Under the pieces are notes generated by a model. It was given only the letters and a program-made list of their open reading frames with translations, did no database searches and was not told the origin of the DNA. Below are positions 1 to 8,814 of a stretch of 64,000 nucleotides of DNA, piece by piece (the first letter of the stretch is position 1; each line of letters starts with the position of its first letter). The stretch comes from Bacteroidota bacterium (lineage in GTDB: Bacteria; Bacteroidota; Bacteroidia; B-17B0; Aurantibacillaceae): positions 1 through 64,000 of the forward strand of contig CAUJCR010000028.1 of assembly GCA_963169355.1 (NCBI GenBank). The letters are read 5' to 3'. The translations under genes were made by a program, and so were the position numbers.

Positions 1-690
1 CTTATACCGTAAATGGTACAGATGCAAATGGCTGTTCAAGTTCAGCATCTATTAATGTAAGCGTAAATGCTTTACCTACTTTAACGGTAAGTGCTACAAG
101 TAATACCATTTGTGCAGGTACTAATGATACTTTAGCAGTAACAGGTGCTAGTACTTATATGTGGGATAGCAATGCAGGAAGATCAATGAACGATTCAGTA
201 GTTGTAGCACCAACAGCAAATATGACTTATACCGTAAATGGTACAGATGCAAATGGCTGTTCAAGTTCAGCATCTATTAATGTAAGCGTAAATGCTTTAC
301 CTACTTTAACGGTAAGTGCTACAAATAATACCATTTGTGCAGGTACTAACGATACCTTAGCTGTAACAGGTGCTAGTACTTATATGTGGGATAGCAATGC
401 AGGAAGTTCAATGAACGATTCAGTTGTGGTTGCTCCTACAGCAAATATGACTTATACTGTAAACGGTACAGATGCAAATGGCTGTTCAAGCTCAGCATCT
501 ATTAATATAAGCGTAAATGCTTTACCTATTTTAACTGTAAGTGCTACAAGTAATACTATTTGTACAGGTACTAATGACACTTTAGTAGTAACAGGTGCTA
601 GTACATATATGTGGGATGTTAATGCAGGAAGTTCAATGAACGACTCAGTTGTGGTTGCTCCTACAGCTACTACAAGCACAATTATGACTT
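1..690 (+). repeat. 225-bp in-frame tandem repeat array
   Basis: Equivalent points of successive units lie at 1, 226, 451 and 688. The first two steps are exactly 225 bp; the last is 237 bp. Units differ by scattered, mostly silent changes. The array runs off the left edge, so copy number is unknown. Confidence 0.9.
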
Positions 691-1007
691 ATACTGTAAA
701 TGGTACAGATGCAAATGGCTGTACTAATACAGGTACTGTAAGTATTACGGTTGATCCATGTGCATCAGGTATAAAATCTAATGCTAACATCGTTTCGTTA
801 AGTGTATATCCTAATCCAAATACGGGAGTATTTACAATTACGGCTAGTGAGGAGTTAGGACAAATACATATATATGATATGTTAGGTAAAATGGTGTATG
901 CCGAGAAGAGCACACAAACCGAAACAACCATTAATTTATCAGATTTAAAAGCAGGTATTTATTCCATTACTGTAAAAAACACTTCAGTGAAAATCGTTAA
1001 ACAATAA
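1..1007 (+). CDS. T9SS cargo protein with tandem Ig/PKD-like repeats, 5' truncated by window edge
   Basis: The reading frame is open from base 3 with no start, so the gene begins upstream of the window; an internal ATG at 159 is not the true start. The visible product is a tandem array of about 75-residue units (period 225 bp, the last unit 237 bp through a four-codon insertion), each with a CxGTNDTL segment and a DANGC motif, as in Ig/PKD-like repeats of Bacteroidota surface proteins. Residues encoded from about 780 on form a type A T9SS sorting domain (YPNPNTG, LSDLKAGIY, ending VKIVKQ), so the protein should cross the outer membrane and be cell-attached or released. Near-identity of the units at DNA level suggests recent duplication. 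Ligand and function are unknown; adhesin-like is an inference. Confidence 0.85.
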   Translation, partial: YTVNGTDANGCSSSASINVSVNALPTLTVSATSNTICAGTNDTLAVTGASTYMWDSNAGRSMNDSVVVAPTANMTYTVNGTDANGCSSSASINVSVNALPTLTVSATNNTICAGTNDTLAVTGASTYMWDSNAGSSMNDSVVVAPTANMTYTVNGTDANGCSSSASINISVNALPILTVSATSNTICTGTNDTLVVTGASTYMWDVNAGSSMNDSVVVAPTATTSTIMTYTVNGTDANGCTNTGTVSITVDPCASGIKSNANIVSLSVYPNPNTGVFTITASEELGQIHIYDMLGKMVYAEKSTQTETTINLSDLKAGIYSITVKNTSVKIVKQ

Positions 1008-1029
1008 TTTTTTCATGGTTAGAGGAAAA

Positions 1030-1059
1030 GGGTTGTCTCATTTGAGACAGCCCTTTTTT
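1030..1059 (+). terminator. Rho-independent terminator after the repeat protein
   Basis: A 10-bp stem (GGGTTGTCTC with GAGACAGCCC, one G-U pair) with loop ATTT is followed by six T residues, 23 bases after the stop codon. From here to the helicase stop at 1205 I see no gene. Confidence 0.85.
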
Positions 1060-1204
1060 ATTTCAATTTCAATGACTTAACTATAAAGCATGAACTTTTA
1101 CTAATGATACGTAGCCATTGCAACCATGAAAGAGATAACCTGCGAAACTTCAGGTTTTACAACAATTTTAACTCTTAATAAAATTGCTAACATATATCCT
1201 AGGG

Positions 1205-3628
1205 TTAACTCACCACTTCTAATCTTGCAAATTTTAAAAGTAAATTCTTCTCCCCTACTTCTCTAAAATTAATCACAGCCTTTGAATTTGGAAATACGCC
1301 TTCGATAGCTACAATTTCGCCAATGCCAAATTTTTCATGCTGAACAACATTACCAACTCTTAAACTTGCATTTACACTATTATCTCTTGGTGCATTATTC
1401 TCGGCCATGCGTTTGGCTAAAGGAATTAACTTTTTAGGCGGCGAAAACTTAATATTTTTAGGTTCTTCTTTTTGAAATTGAATTGATTTATTTCCTAATG
1501 AGGTTGAAGATTTAGTGCTATGATAACTATTCCTAAATCCACTAAACACGTCGTCAGAAAATCTATCTTCGTTTATTGGGGTATCGTATTCAACATAACG
1601 ACTATCTAACTCCTCAATAAAACGACTTGGTTCGCAATATTGTATATTACCAAATTTAAAACGTGTAGTTGCATAACTGATGGTTGCCCTTTTTTCGGCA
1701 CGGGTAATGGCTACATAAAATAATCTTCGTTCTTCTTCTAAATCTGTTCGGTTATTGATAGACAATTGCGATGGAAATAAATTTTCTTCTAAGCCCACAA
1801 TATTAACATACGGAAACTCTAAACCTTTAGAAGCATGTATAGTCATTAACGACACCTTATCGGCATTTTTCTCATCCTCTCCTTCTTTATCCACATCCGT
1901 CAGCAAGGTAATTTCTTGCATAAATTCATCTAAGGTTTTCAGTTGTTTGTTTTCTTCCAGATTATCAAATAACTCGGTAGGAGACCTTTCAACCTGTGTG
2001 GCAATATGTTCTTTAAGTTCTTCTTCTTGTGGTGTACGTTCTTGCTCTACAAAATCTTTTATACCGTTTAATAATTCTTGTATGTTTTCATATCTACTAA
2101 CACCCTCGGGGGTTTTATCGTCGTACAAATCTTTTACAATACCACTTGTAACAGCAATATGATTAGCACTTTCATAGGCATCTTTAAATGGTAATAAAGC
2201 TGCAAATGTTTTTATCATATTTACAAATGCTTGTAGCTTTTGAATAATTCCTTTATTAATATCTAAATTAAAATCAGTTAAATTAGTGATGACCTCCCAC
2301 ATGCTGATATCATGTTCTATGGCAGCCAACATAATCTTATCTATGGTTGATTGCCCAATACCACGTGCGGGATAATTAATAATGCGCTTCAACGATTCGT
2401 CATCTTTATGATTAATCGTTAATCTAAAATAAGCTAAGGCATCTTTAATTTCTTTACGTTGGTAAAACGAAATGCCTCCGTATATTTTATAAGGAATATT
2501 TAATTTTCTGAGTGCTTCCTCAAAAGCACGTGATTGAGCATTGGTACGATAAAGAATTGCAAATTCTTTATACAAAGCTTGTTTTGTTAAATGTGTTTCG
2601 TAAATAGATTTTGCCACCTTAGCGCCTTCTTCGTTGTCGGTGTTAGCTCTTACAATTTTTACCTTTTCGCCCTCTTCGTTATCGGTAAAAATATTTTTTT
2701 TAAACTGGTCGATATTTAAAGCAATAACCGCACTCGATGCTTTAACGATATTTTGAGTACTACGGTAGTTTTGTTCTAATTTATATGTTTGTAAATCGGG
2801 ATAATCTTTTTCAAAATTTAAAATATTTTCGATGTTAGCACCCCTAAACGAATAAATACTTTGGGCATCATCGCCCACCACACATATATTTTGAAAACGA
2901 GCCGCTAATTGTTTAATAATAACATATTGCGAAAAGTTGGTGTCTTGATACTCATCTACTAATATATACCTAAACTTGTTTTGATATTTAAGCAGCACAT
3001 CCGGAAAATCGCGCAATAGGATATTGGTATTAAATAATAAATCGTCAAAATCCATAGCGCCAGTTTTAAAGTTCCGTTTTTGATAGGCTAAATAAATTTC
3101 GCCTAGCATGGGTCTTTTAGAGGCATAATCTTCGGCAGTAATGACTGTGTTTTTTAAGTATTGAGCAGGTGAAATTAATTTATTTTTAGCACTCGATATT
3201 CGATTTAAAACCATAGATGGTTTATACACCTTATCGTCTAAGTTCATTTGCTTTAAAATATCTTTAATTACGCTTTTGCTATCATCGGTATCATAAATAG
3301 TAAAATTGGATGGAAAACCCAATTTTTCAGATTCCATACGCAATAGTTTTGCAAATACGGAGTGAAAAGTACCCATCCATAAATTTTTAGCTTCTTTATC
3401 GCCCACAATTTTGGCAATACGCGCCTTCATTTCTCGGGCTGCTTTATTGGTAAACGTAAGGGCTAAAATATTAAAGGCATCGGTGCCTTTTTGCATAATG
3501 TGGGCAATGCGGTAAGTAAGTACACGTGTTTTTCCGGAGCCAGCACCTGCAATAATCATAACTGGACCTTCGGTAGCCTCAACAGCTTGGCGTTGTACTA
3601 AATTTAATTCGTCTAAATAGTTACTCAT
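1205..3628 (-). CDS. uvrD: ATP-dependent DNA helicase, UvrD/PcrA family (SF1A)
   Basis: A 3'-5' DNA helicase expected to act in nucleotide excision repair, mismatch repair and clearing of replication blocks. The 807-residue product has the Q motif (LNLVQRQAV, 8-16), Walker A AGAGSGKT at 27-34, Walker B DEYQD starting at D225, the QNYRSTQNI motif, and the late motif VAITRAEKR. The last ~60 residues contain VGNVVQHEKFGIGEI, the Tudor-like tail typical of PcrA that binds RNA polymerase. Length is slightly above the usual 720-780. It stands alone on the minus strand between a terminator and divergent ssb. PcrA and UvrD cannot be separated on this evidence; the tail favours PcrA-like. Confidence 0.95.
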   Translation of the reverse strand: MSNYLDELNLVQRQAVEATEGPVMIIAGAGSGKTRVLTYRIAHIMQKGTDAFNILALTFTNKAAREMKARIAKIVGDKEAKNLWMGTFHSVFAKLLRMESEKLGFPSNFTIYDTDDSKSVIKDILKQMNLDDKVYKPSMVLNRISSAKNKLISPAQYLKNTVITAEDYASKRPMLGEIYLAYQKRNFKTGAMDFDDLLFNTNILLRDFPDVLLKYQNKFRYILVDEYQDTNFSQYVIIKQLAARFQNICVVGDDAQSIYSFRGANIENILNFEKDYPDLQTYKLEQNYRSTQNIVKASSAVIALNIDQFKKNIFTDNEEGEKVKIVRANTDNEEGAKVAKSIYETHLTKQALYKEFAILYRTNAQSRAFEEALRKLNIPYKIYGGISFYQRKEIKDALAYFRLTINHKDDESLKRIINYPARGIGQSTIDKIMLAAIEHDISMWEVITNLTDFNLDINKGIIQKLQAFVNMIKTFAALLPFKDAYESANHIAVTSGIVKDLYDDKTPEGVSRYENIQELLNGIKDFVEQERTPQEEELKEHIATQVERSPTELFDNLEENKQLKTLDEFMQEITLLTDVDKEGEDEKNADKVSLMTIHASKGLEFPYVNIVGLEENLFPSQLSINNRTDLEEERRLFYVAITRAEKRATISYATTRFKFGNIQYCEPSRFIEELDSRYVEYDTPINEDRFSDDVFSGFRNSYHSTKSSTSLGNKSIQFQKEEPKNIKFSPPKKLIPLAKRMAENNAPRDNSVNASLRVGNVVQHEKFGIGEIVAIEGVFPNSKAVINFREVGEKNLLLKFARLEVVS

Positions 3629-3783
3629 TTTCGCAAAAATAAGGATTATTAGATGTTCTTATTGCTACATTTTATAGAACTTATGCACGGTATAAAAATT
3701 AGCATTTCTTAGACAAATTATTTTGCAAAAACAAAAACTATTTGCGTTGTTTGTGGAGTACTAATTTGTAATTTAATTTAAAA

Positions 3784-4209
3784 ATGGCAGGCGTTAACAA
3801 AGTAATTTTAGTAGGTAATTTAGGTAAAGATCCCGAATTAAAATATCTTGAAGGCAATATTGCAAGAGCAAATTTTAGCATTGCAACAAGCGAGTATCAT
3901 AAAGATAAGAGTGGTAATAGAATAGAACAAACCGAGTGGCACAATATTGTGTTATGGCGTAGCATGGCCGAAAGCGCTGAGAAATTATTAAAAAAAGGGA
4001 CTCAAATTTATTTAGAAGGAAAATTACAAACCCGACAATGGATTGATAAAGACGGGCACAAGCGTAATATTACCGAGGTAGTGGGCGAATCGTTTTTAGT
4101 GCTTCAACGCCGAGATGGCAATACAGCAACGCCTCATACAGGTGAAGATACAGGCTCTAATATTAGCTTTGAGGATTTAGATAAAAAAGAAGGCGGTTTA
4201 CCGTTTTAA
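3784..4209 (+). CDS. ssb: Single-stranded DNA-binding protein
   Basis: Binds and protects single-stranded DNA in replication, repair and recombination. The 141-residue product has the OB-fold N-terminus (MAGVNKVILVGNLGKDPELKY), the TEWHNIVLW segment and GTQIYLEGKLQTRQW strand, followed by a short polar linker and the acidic/hydrophobic tip ending GGLPF that recruits partner proteins. Length is normal for Bacteroidota. It is divergent from the helicase and 68 bp upstream of gldD, probably cotranscribed with it. Confidence 0.96.
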   Translation: MAGVNKVILVGNLGKDPELKYLEGNIARANFSIATSEYHKDKSGNRIEQTEWHNIVLWRSMAESAEKLLKKGTQIYLEGKLQTRQWIDKDGHKRNITEVVGESFLVLQRRDGNTATPHTGEDTGSNISFEDLDKKEGGLPF

Positions 4210-4277
4210 ACAGTTGTAAGTTATCAACTTTAATTCCTAAAGTATTACAACGCTTATTATTCTTTAATTTTGTTTTT

Positions 4278-4892
4278 ATGATGACACAATCATTTAAACC
4301 AGTTATTGTAATCTTATTCATGATACTTTGCTCGTTTGCACTTACTTCGTGTGGCGATGATGAAGACACTGTTTATATACCCAAACCGAAAGGCTATCCC
4401 AGAATTTCATTTCCCGAAAAAAAATACCGTATGTATGATAGTGTTTGTCCTTATCGATTTGAAATTCCTACTTATGCTAAAATTATTCGCGACAAACATC
4501 ATGGAGCTGACTTATGTTGGATAAATGTAGATTACACAAAGTTTAATGCACAATTACATTTAAGCTACAAATCAGTCAATCATAACTTAGATACTTTGCT
4601 TGAGGAGTGTAGAGATTTTGTAGTGAAACATCAAGTAAAATCAACAGGTATTGATGAAACGGTGATTATTAGAGATAGCTCAAAAGTATATGGCTTAGTT
4701 TATGACATTAGTGGAAATACGGCCTCTAATCTTCAATTTTATATTACCGATAGCACGCATCATTTTATGCGTGGCGCACTCTACTTTAATACTGTTCCTA
4801 ATATTGATTCTACAAAAATTATTTCCGATTTTTTAAGGCATGATGTAATTCAGATGCTTAAAACATTTGAATGGAAAAACACCTCGAATTAA
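4278..4892 (+). CDS. gldD: Gliding motility / T9SS-associated lipoprotein GldD
   Basis: A 204-residue SPII lipoprotein: hydrophobic segment 8-22 then lipobox LTSC with Cys25. The conserved KPKGYPRISFP opening and the WINVDY...LHLSYK centre are characteristic of GldD, an essential gliding protein in Flavobacterium whose loss also impairs T9SS function. The ssb-gldD neighbourhood agrees with Flavobacterium, where gldE normally sits between them; here gldE is absent. A second ATG is the next codon, so the start could be 4281. Exact biochemical role of GldD is unknown in the family. Confidence 0.9.
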   Translation: MMTQSFKPVIVILFMILCSFALTSCGDDEDTVYIPKPKGYPRISFPEKKYRMYDSVCPYRFEIPTYAKIIRDKHHGADLCWINVDYTKFNAQLHLSYKSVNHNLDTLLEECRDFVVKHQVKSTGIDETVIIRDSSKVYGLVYDISGNTASNLQFYITDSTHHFMRGALYFNTVPNIDSTKIISDFLRHDVIQMLKTFEWKNTSN

Positions 4893-4904
4893 CGTAGCAA
4901 AAAC

Positions 4905-6398
4905 TTACAAGGTATTTAATTTTAATTCAAACTGTTGGTTTGTTACGTCTGTTAAGAAACTAACATATTGTTTTTTTCCTACAAAAAATAGAGAGGCTTT
5001 TTGTCCCTGTTCCGATTTTAAGAGAACTTTATTTTCTAAGCCTTTTTTACCACTAAAAATATAGTTGTAACTCTTGGTGGCTTTCATTAAATCTCGTTTT
5101 ACAAGCACATAATTTGATATACCTAAGTCATCAATATCAGTAAAAGTAATAAATGAGTTAACCGCTTTTTGATACTTAAACCGATCATAATCTTTTATGC
5201 TACTTAATATAAATTTTCCAAACACATCGCCCTTGGCAAATGAAATGTAATTAGGAATTGCTTTTGTGCTTATAAAAAATTTAGAAGGTGTAAAAGTGTA
5301 TCCAACATCGTTAGGCGTAATAGTAATAAACCACGAACTATAATAACAAAACGATAGCGGTTTACTTTGTTCATATATATCTAACCAAGCTTCATAACTA
5401 TTATCTTTTAATTTTTTAAAGCCTCTCACTTGAGTGTGAAACGATTTTAAGCCCTCCACCGATTTTGTTTGTATGGGTAGCGGAAAAGGATTTTCAGTTC
5501 TGTTTAAAACATCGCCGATACTATCAATCGTTACTAAAAATAACTTGTGTGCTTTAGATTGGTTAGTAAAATTATAAGTACCCGAACTAAAATTAAGCAT
5601 ATTAGGTTCATAAATACTGCCCAGTACATCAATTTGTTTTAAAGTAGTATCTACATTAATAGACGATAAGAGAAATTGTCTTTCATCACCTTTTGCACTT
5701 AACTTAGTACCTTTAATTAATTGTCCGTTTTGAGCATTAACTTTTAAAATCCATTGTCCTTTTTTAACACCATCTATTACATTCACGTAAACTAACACCC
5801 ATTGACTATTAGCATACACAACACTAGCGCGATGTATAAATTGTCGTTCGAAAGGAAATTGCCATTTAAAATCGTATTCAAAAAGGGTGTTGATGTTTTT
5901 AAGTTCATATTTTGATAAATAAAACTCTGCACCAGTAGAATCGTTAGAAGCACGAATTACATAAATATTGTTGCCATACACATATTTTTCATTATCAAAA
6001 GCAGTAATGGCGTTTATGCGGGTTACATCTATATCCTTTAAAGTACTAATTAATTTTAGCGAATCGTTTGTTCTAAGCACTTCCACTTTATTTTTTTGAT
6101 TTGCTAATTGAAAATAAAAGTTTAGCACTTGGTGTATGGTATCTGTACTAATTTCTAAATAATCCGCAGGAGTGGCTTTACCTAAAGCATACGTTATACT
6201 ATCGGTTGGAGTTAATTTATAATCGTAAGCATAACATTTAAAGTTGAGTTGTGCGTTATCTTGTGTGTAGCCATACACATACATTTTTTGATGAAAACAA
6301 AGCACGTTAGCCTGCATTAATTGCCCACTAACACTTTGAGCCAATAGCGTATAAGTGCAATAAAAAAAACAGCAAATAATTCCGATAATCTTTTTCAT
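4905..6398 (-). CDS. Secreted protein of unknown function
   Basis: A 497-residue product when started at the ATG at 6398, which gives a clean signal peptide (MKKIIGIICCFFYCTYTLLAQ, cleavage after AQ); an in-frame ATG 11 codons upstream would put non-signal residues first. The rest is rich in aromatic and beta-forming residues with repeated short strands (for example LKVNAQNGQLIKG, DIYEQSKPLSF), suggesting a beta-propeller-like or other all-beta periplasmic/surface protein. No catalytic motif, sorting domain or lipobox is visible. It converges on gldD with 12 bp between stops and is divergent from the peptidase gene. I do not recognise the family. Confidence 0.75.
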   Translation of the reverse strand: MKKIIGIICCFFYCTYTLLAQSVSGQLMQANVLCFHQKMYVYGYTQDNAQLNFKCYAYDYKLTPTDSITYALGKATPADYLEISTDTIHQVLNFYFQLANQKNKVEVLRTNDSLKLISTLKDIDVTRINAITAFDNEKYVYGNNIYVIRASNDSTGAEFYLSKYELKNINTLFEYDFKWQFPFERQFIHRASVVYANSQWVLVYVNVIDGVKKGQWILKVNAQNGQLIKGTKLSAKGDERQFLLSSINVDTTLKQIDVLGSIYEPNMLNFSSGTYNFTNQSKAHKLFLVTIDSIGDVLNRTENPFPLPIQTKSVEGLKSFHTQVRGFKKLKDNSYEAWLDIYEQSKPLSFCYYSSWFITITPNDVGYTFTPSKFFISTKAIPNYISFAKGDVFGKFILSSIKDYDRFKYQKAVNSFITFTDIDDLGISNYVLVKRDLMKATKSYNYIFSGKKGLENKVLLKSEQGQKASLFFVGKKQYVSFLTDVTNQQFELKLNTL

Positions 6399-6491
6399 AT
6401 CAACAAGTATAAAACTAAGCATATTATTCAAAAAATCCTTGCAAAAGCGTATTTTTTATAGTAACCTTGTTAGCCTAAAATTAAACTAAAC

Positions 6492-8585
6492 ATGAACTCA
6501 AAACATTTAATCTTACCACTAGCAGTTGGATTACTTTTTACGGCTTGTAAATCAAACCAAGAAAATCCATTTGCCGAAAAAAACGCTCCTAAAAATGACA
6601 CCGTCATAACAGAAAATAACATGGAATCATTTGAATACATTAGCGAACAATTTGCAGATTTAAGAGTATTAAGATACCAAATTCCTGGTTTTGATAGCTT
6701 AACTCTACAACAAAAAGAGTTATTATACTATTTATCGGAAGCTGCCATTGCAGGGAGAGATATTGCTTACGATCAAAATTATAAATATAACCTTACTATT
6801 CGTAAAACGCTTGAAGCCATTGTGGGAGGTTACAAAGGCGATGTAAATAATGAAGAGTATCAAAAGTTTTTAGTGTATGCTAAGCGTGTGTGGTTTAGCA
6901 ATGGTATTCATCATCATTACAGCAGCGATAAAATGTTTCCTGAGTGTTCGCAGGAATTTTTTGCACAGTTAATTAATGGCTGCGAAGATGCCACTTTACC
7001 ACTATCTGCCAATGAAACTAAAGCCGATTTTACGACTCGTATTTTGCCAATTATTTACGATCCAAAAATTGCTGCTAAAAAAGTAAATCTTGATCCTAAG
7101 AAAGATTTAGTATTAAGTTCGGCGGTTAATTTTTACGAAGGTGTAAATGAAAAAGAAGCGGTTGATTTTTATGCTCAACTAACCGACAAAACATCTAAAA
7201 CACCTGTTATGCTTGGCTTAAACAGCAAGTTAGTAAAAGAAAATGGAGTGATAACCGAAAAAGTGTGGAAAGTAGGTGGCATGTACACACAAGCTATCGA
7301 AAAAATTGTGTTTTGGTTAGAAAAAGCCATTACGGTGGCCGAAAACGCTCATCAAAAAGAAGCCTTAGAAAAATTAGTTACGTTTTATAAATCGGGTTCG
7401 TTAGCAGATTTTGATGCGTATAACATTGCTTGGGTAAAAGACACCGAAAGCGCCGTAGATGTTGTAAATGGATTTATTGAAGTGTATGAAGATCCATTAG
7501 GCAAAAAAGGTTCGTTTGAATCGGTTGTTTCTATTAAAGATTTTGAAGCCTCAAAACGTATTGCAGCTATTGGTGCTAATGCGCAATGGTTCGAAGATAA
7601 TTCAACTTTATTACCTCAACACAAAAAGAAAAATGTAAAAGGTATTTCGGCTAAGGTAATTAATGCTGTTATGGAAAGTGGTGACTCGTCGCCATCAACA
7701 CCAATAGGTATTAATTTACCAAACAACGAGTGGATAAGAGAAACGCATGGTTCAAAATCGGTAAATCTTGGAAACATTGTTGAAGCCTACGATATGGCTG
7801 CTGGTGGAAGTGTTGTAAACGAATTTTTTTACAACGATGAAATAAAAAACAATGTGAAAAATTGTGCTGCTTATGCCGATAAATTACATACCGATATGCA
7901 CGAGGTTATTGGTCATGCCAGCGGACAAATAGAACCAGGCGTAGGGCAACCACACGAAACTTTAAAAAATTACGCATCGGCTTTAGAAGAAGGTCGTGCC
8001 GATTTAGTAGCGCTTTATTACTTAATGGATCAAAAATTAATTGATATTGGCGTGATGCCTTCGTTAGATTACGGAAAAGCATCTTATGATGATTATATTA
8101 CTAAAGGCTTAATGGTGCAATTATCGCGTTTAAAATTGGGTGATAATATTGAAGAGGCTCACATGCGTAACCGACAAATGATTGCGGCTTGGGCTTACGA
8201 AAAAGGAAAAAAAGATAATGTGATTGAAAAGAAAGTTGAAAATGGTAAAACCTATTTTGTAGTAAACGATTATTTAAAACTACGTGTGTTGTTTGGCGAA
8301 TTATTAAAAGAAATTCAACGTATTAAATCGCAAGGCGATTATAAAGCTGGTAGAGATTTAATTGAAAACTATGGTGTAAAAGTTGATTTAGCACTTCATA
8401 AAGAAGTATTAGAGCGTTACAAAAGCCTTAATATTGCTCCGTATCAAGGGTTTATTCAGCCAAAGTTAATTCCAATTGAAAAAGACGGTAAAATAGTTGA
8501 TGTAAAAGTTGAATATCCAAAAAACTTTACAGAACAAATGATGGAATACGGTAAAAATTACAGTTTCTTGCCAGTTATGAATTAA
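6492..8585 (+). CDS. Dipeptidyl-peptidase III-like lipoprotein (family M49)
   Basis: A zinc metallopeptidase expected to release dipeptides from short peptides. The 697-residue product carries the M49 signature HEVIGH at 470-475 (H470, H475 zinc ligands, E471 catalytic) and the second motif EEGRAD at 499-504, which gives the third ligand. Family members are about 650-720 residues. The N-terminus has a lipobox (LFTAC, Cys19) followed by a polar stretch, so the enzyme is probably anchored in the envelope rather than cytosolic; this suggests peptide scavenging. Monocistronic, with a strong terminator downstream. Confidence 0.92.
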   Translation: MNSKHLILPLAVGLLFTACKSNQENPFAEKNAPKNDTVITENNMESFEYISEQFADLRVLRYQIPGFDSLTLQQKELLYYLSEAAIAGRDIAYDQNYKYNLTIRKTLEAIVGGYKGDVNNEEYQKFLVYAKRVWFSNGIHHHYSSDKMFPECSQEFFAQLINGCEDATLPLSANETKADFTTRILPIIYDPKIAAKKVNLDPKKDLVLSSAVNFYEGVNEKEAVDFYAQLTDKTSKTPVMLGLNSKLVKENGVITEKVWKVGGMYTQAIEKIVFWLEKAITVAENAHQKEALEKLVTFYKSGSLADFDAYNIAWVKDTESAVDVVNGFIEVYEDPLGKKGSFESVVSIKDFEASKRIAAIGANAQWFEDNSTLLPQHKKKNVKGISAKVINAVMESGDSSPSTPIGINLPNNEWIRETHGSKSVNLGNIVEAYDMAAGGSVVNEFFYNDEIKNNVKNCAAYADKLHTDMHEVIGHASGQIEPGVGQPHETLKNYASALEEGRADLVALYYLMDQKLIDIGVMPSLDYGKASYDDYITKGLMVQLSRLKLGDNIEEAHMRNRQMIAAWAYEKGKKDNVIEKKVENGKTYFVVNDYLKLRVLFGELLKEIQRIKSQGDYKAGRDLIENYGVKVDLALHKEVLERYKSLNIAPYQGFIQPKLIPIEKDGKIVDVKVEYPKNFTEQMMEYGKNYSFLPVMN

Positions 8586-8609
8586 AAAAACACCGTTATT
8601 ATTGTTAAT

Positions 8610-8650
8610 AAGCAAGAAGCACGATATAAAATTCGTGCTTCTTGCTTTTT
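8610..8650 (+). terminator. Strong hairpin terminator after the M49 peptidase
   Basis: A perfect 15-bp stem (AAGCAAGAAGCACGA with its complement) and an 8-base loop are followed by a short T run. It lies between the peptidase stop and the 3' end of the oppositely oriented tRNA-Arg. Confidence 0.85.
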
Positions 8651-8651
8651 G

Positions 8652-8723
8652 TGGCCCTATCAGGAATCGAACCTGAATCTTAGGCTCCGGAAACCCACAT
8701 ACTATCCATTGTACTATAAGGCC
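8652..8723 (-). tRNA. tRNA-Arg (anticodon CCG)
   Basis: The minus strand folds as a cloverleaf: acceptor GGCCTTA/TAGGGCC, D-stem GTAC/GTAT, anticodon loop TTCCGGA giving anticodon CCG, four-base variable loop, T-arm TCAGG-TTCGATT-CCTGA, discriminator A at 8652. CCA is not encoded. Reads CGG codons. Confidence 0.93.
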
Positions 8724-8735
8724 AAAAAGAAAAGC

Positions 8736-8743
8736 CAAATATA
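8736..8743 (-). promoter_or_regulatory. Bacteroidota -7 element for tRNA-Arg(CCG)
   Basis: TATATTTG on the minus strand, 12 bases upstream of the mature tRNA 5' end. No TTTG is seen at the expected -33 distance, so only the -7 half is called. Confidence 0.6.
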
Positions 8744-8814
8744 CGTTATAAATTGAGTTAAATTATTAATTTTAGTATAACAATAAAGTGTAGTTTTATA
8801 CGTTTTTTAATAGA

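Noticed and set aside
1-690. Repeat array considered as a CRISPR
   Set aside because: Units are 225 bp, in frame and coding; there are no short repeats with unique spacers.
1137-1157. AACCTG...CAGGTT inverted repeat downstream of the helicase gene
   Set aside because: Six-base arms with no T run on either strand; likely chance.
1755-2162. A 135-codon + strand frame inside the helicase gene
   Set aside because: Serine- and cysteine-rich shadow of a clear UvrD/PcrA coding region.
8466-8738. A 90-codon minus-strand frame over the end of the M49 gene and tRNA-Arg(CCG)
   Set aside because: It overlaps an established coding region, a terminator and a tRNA.
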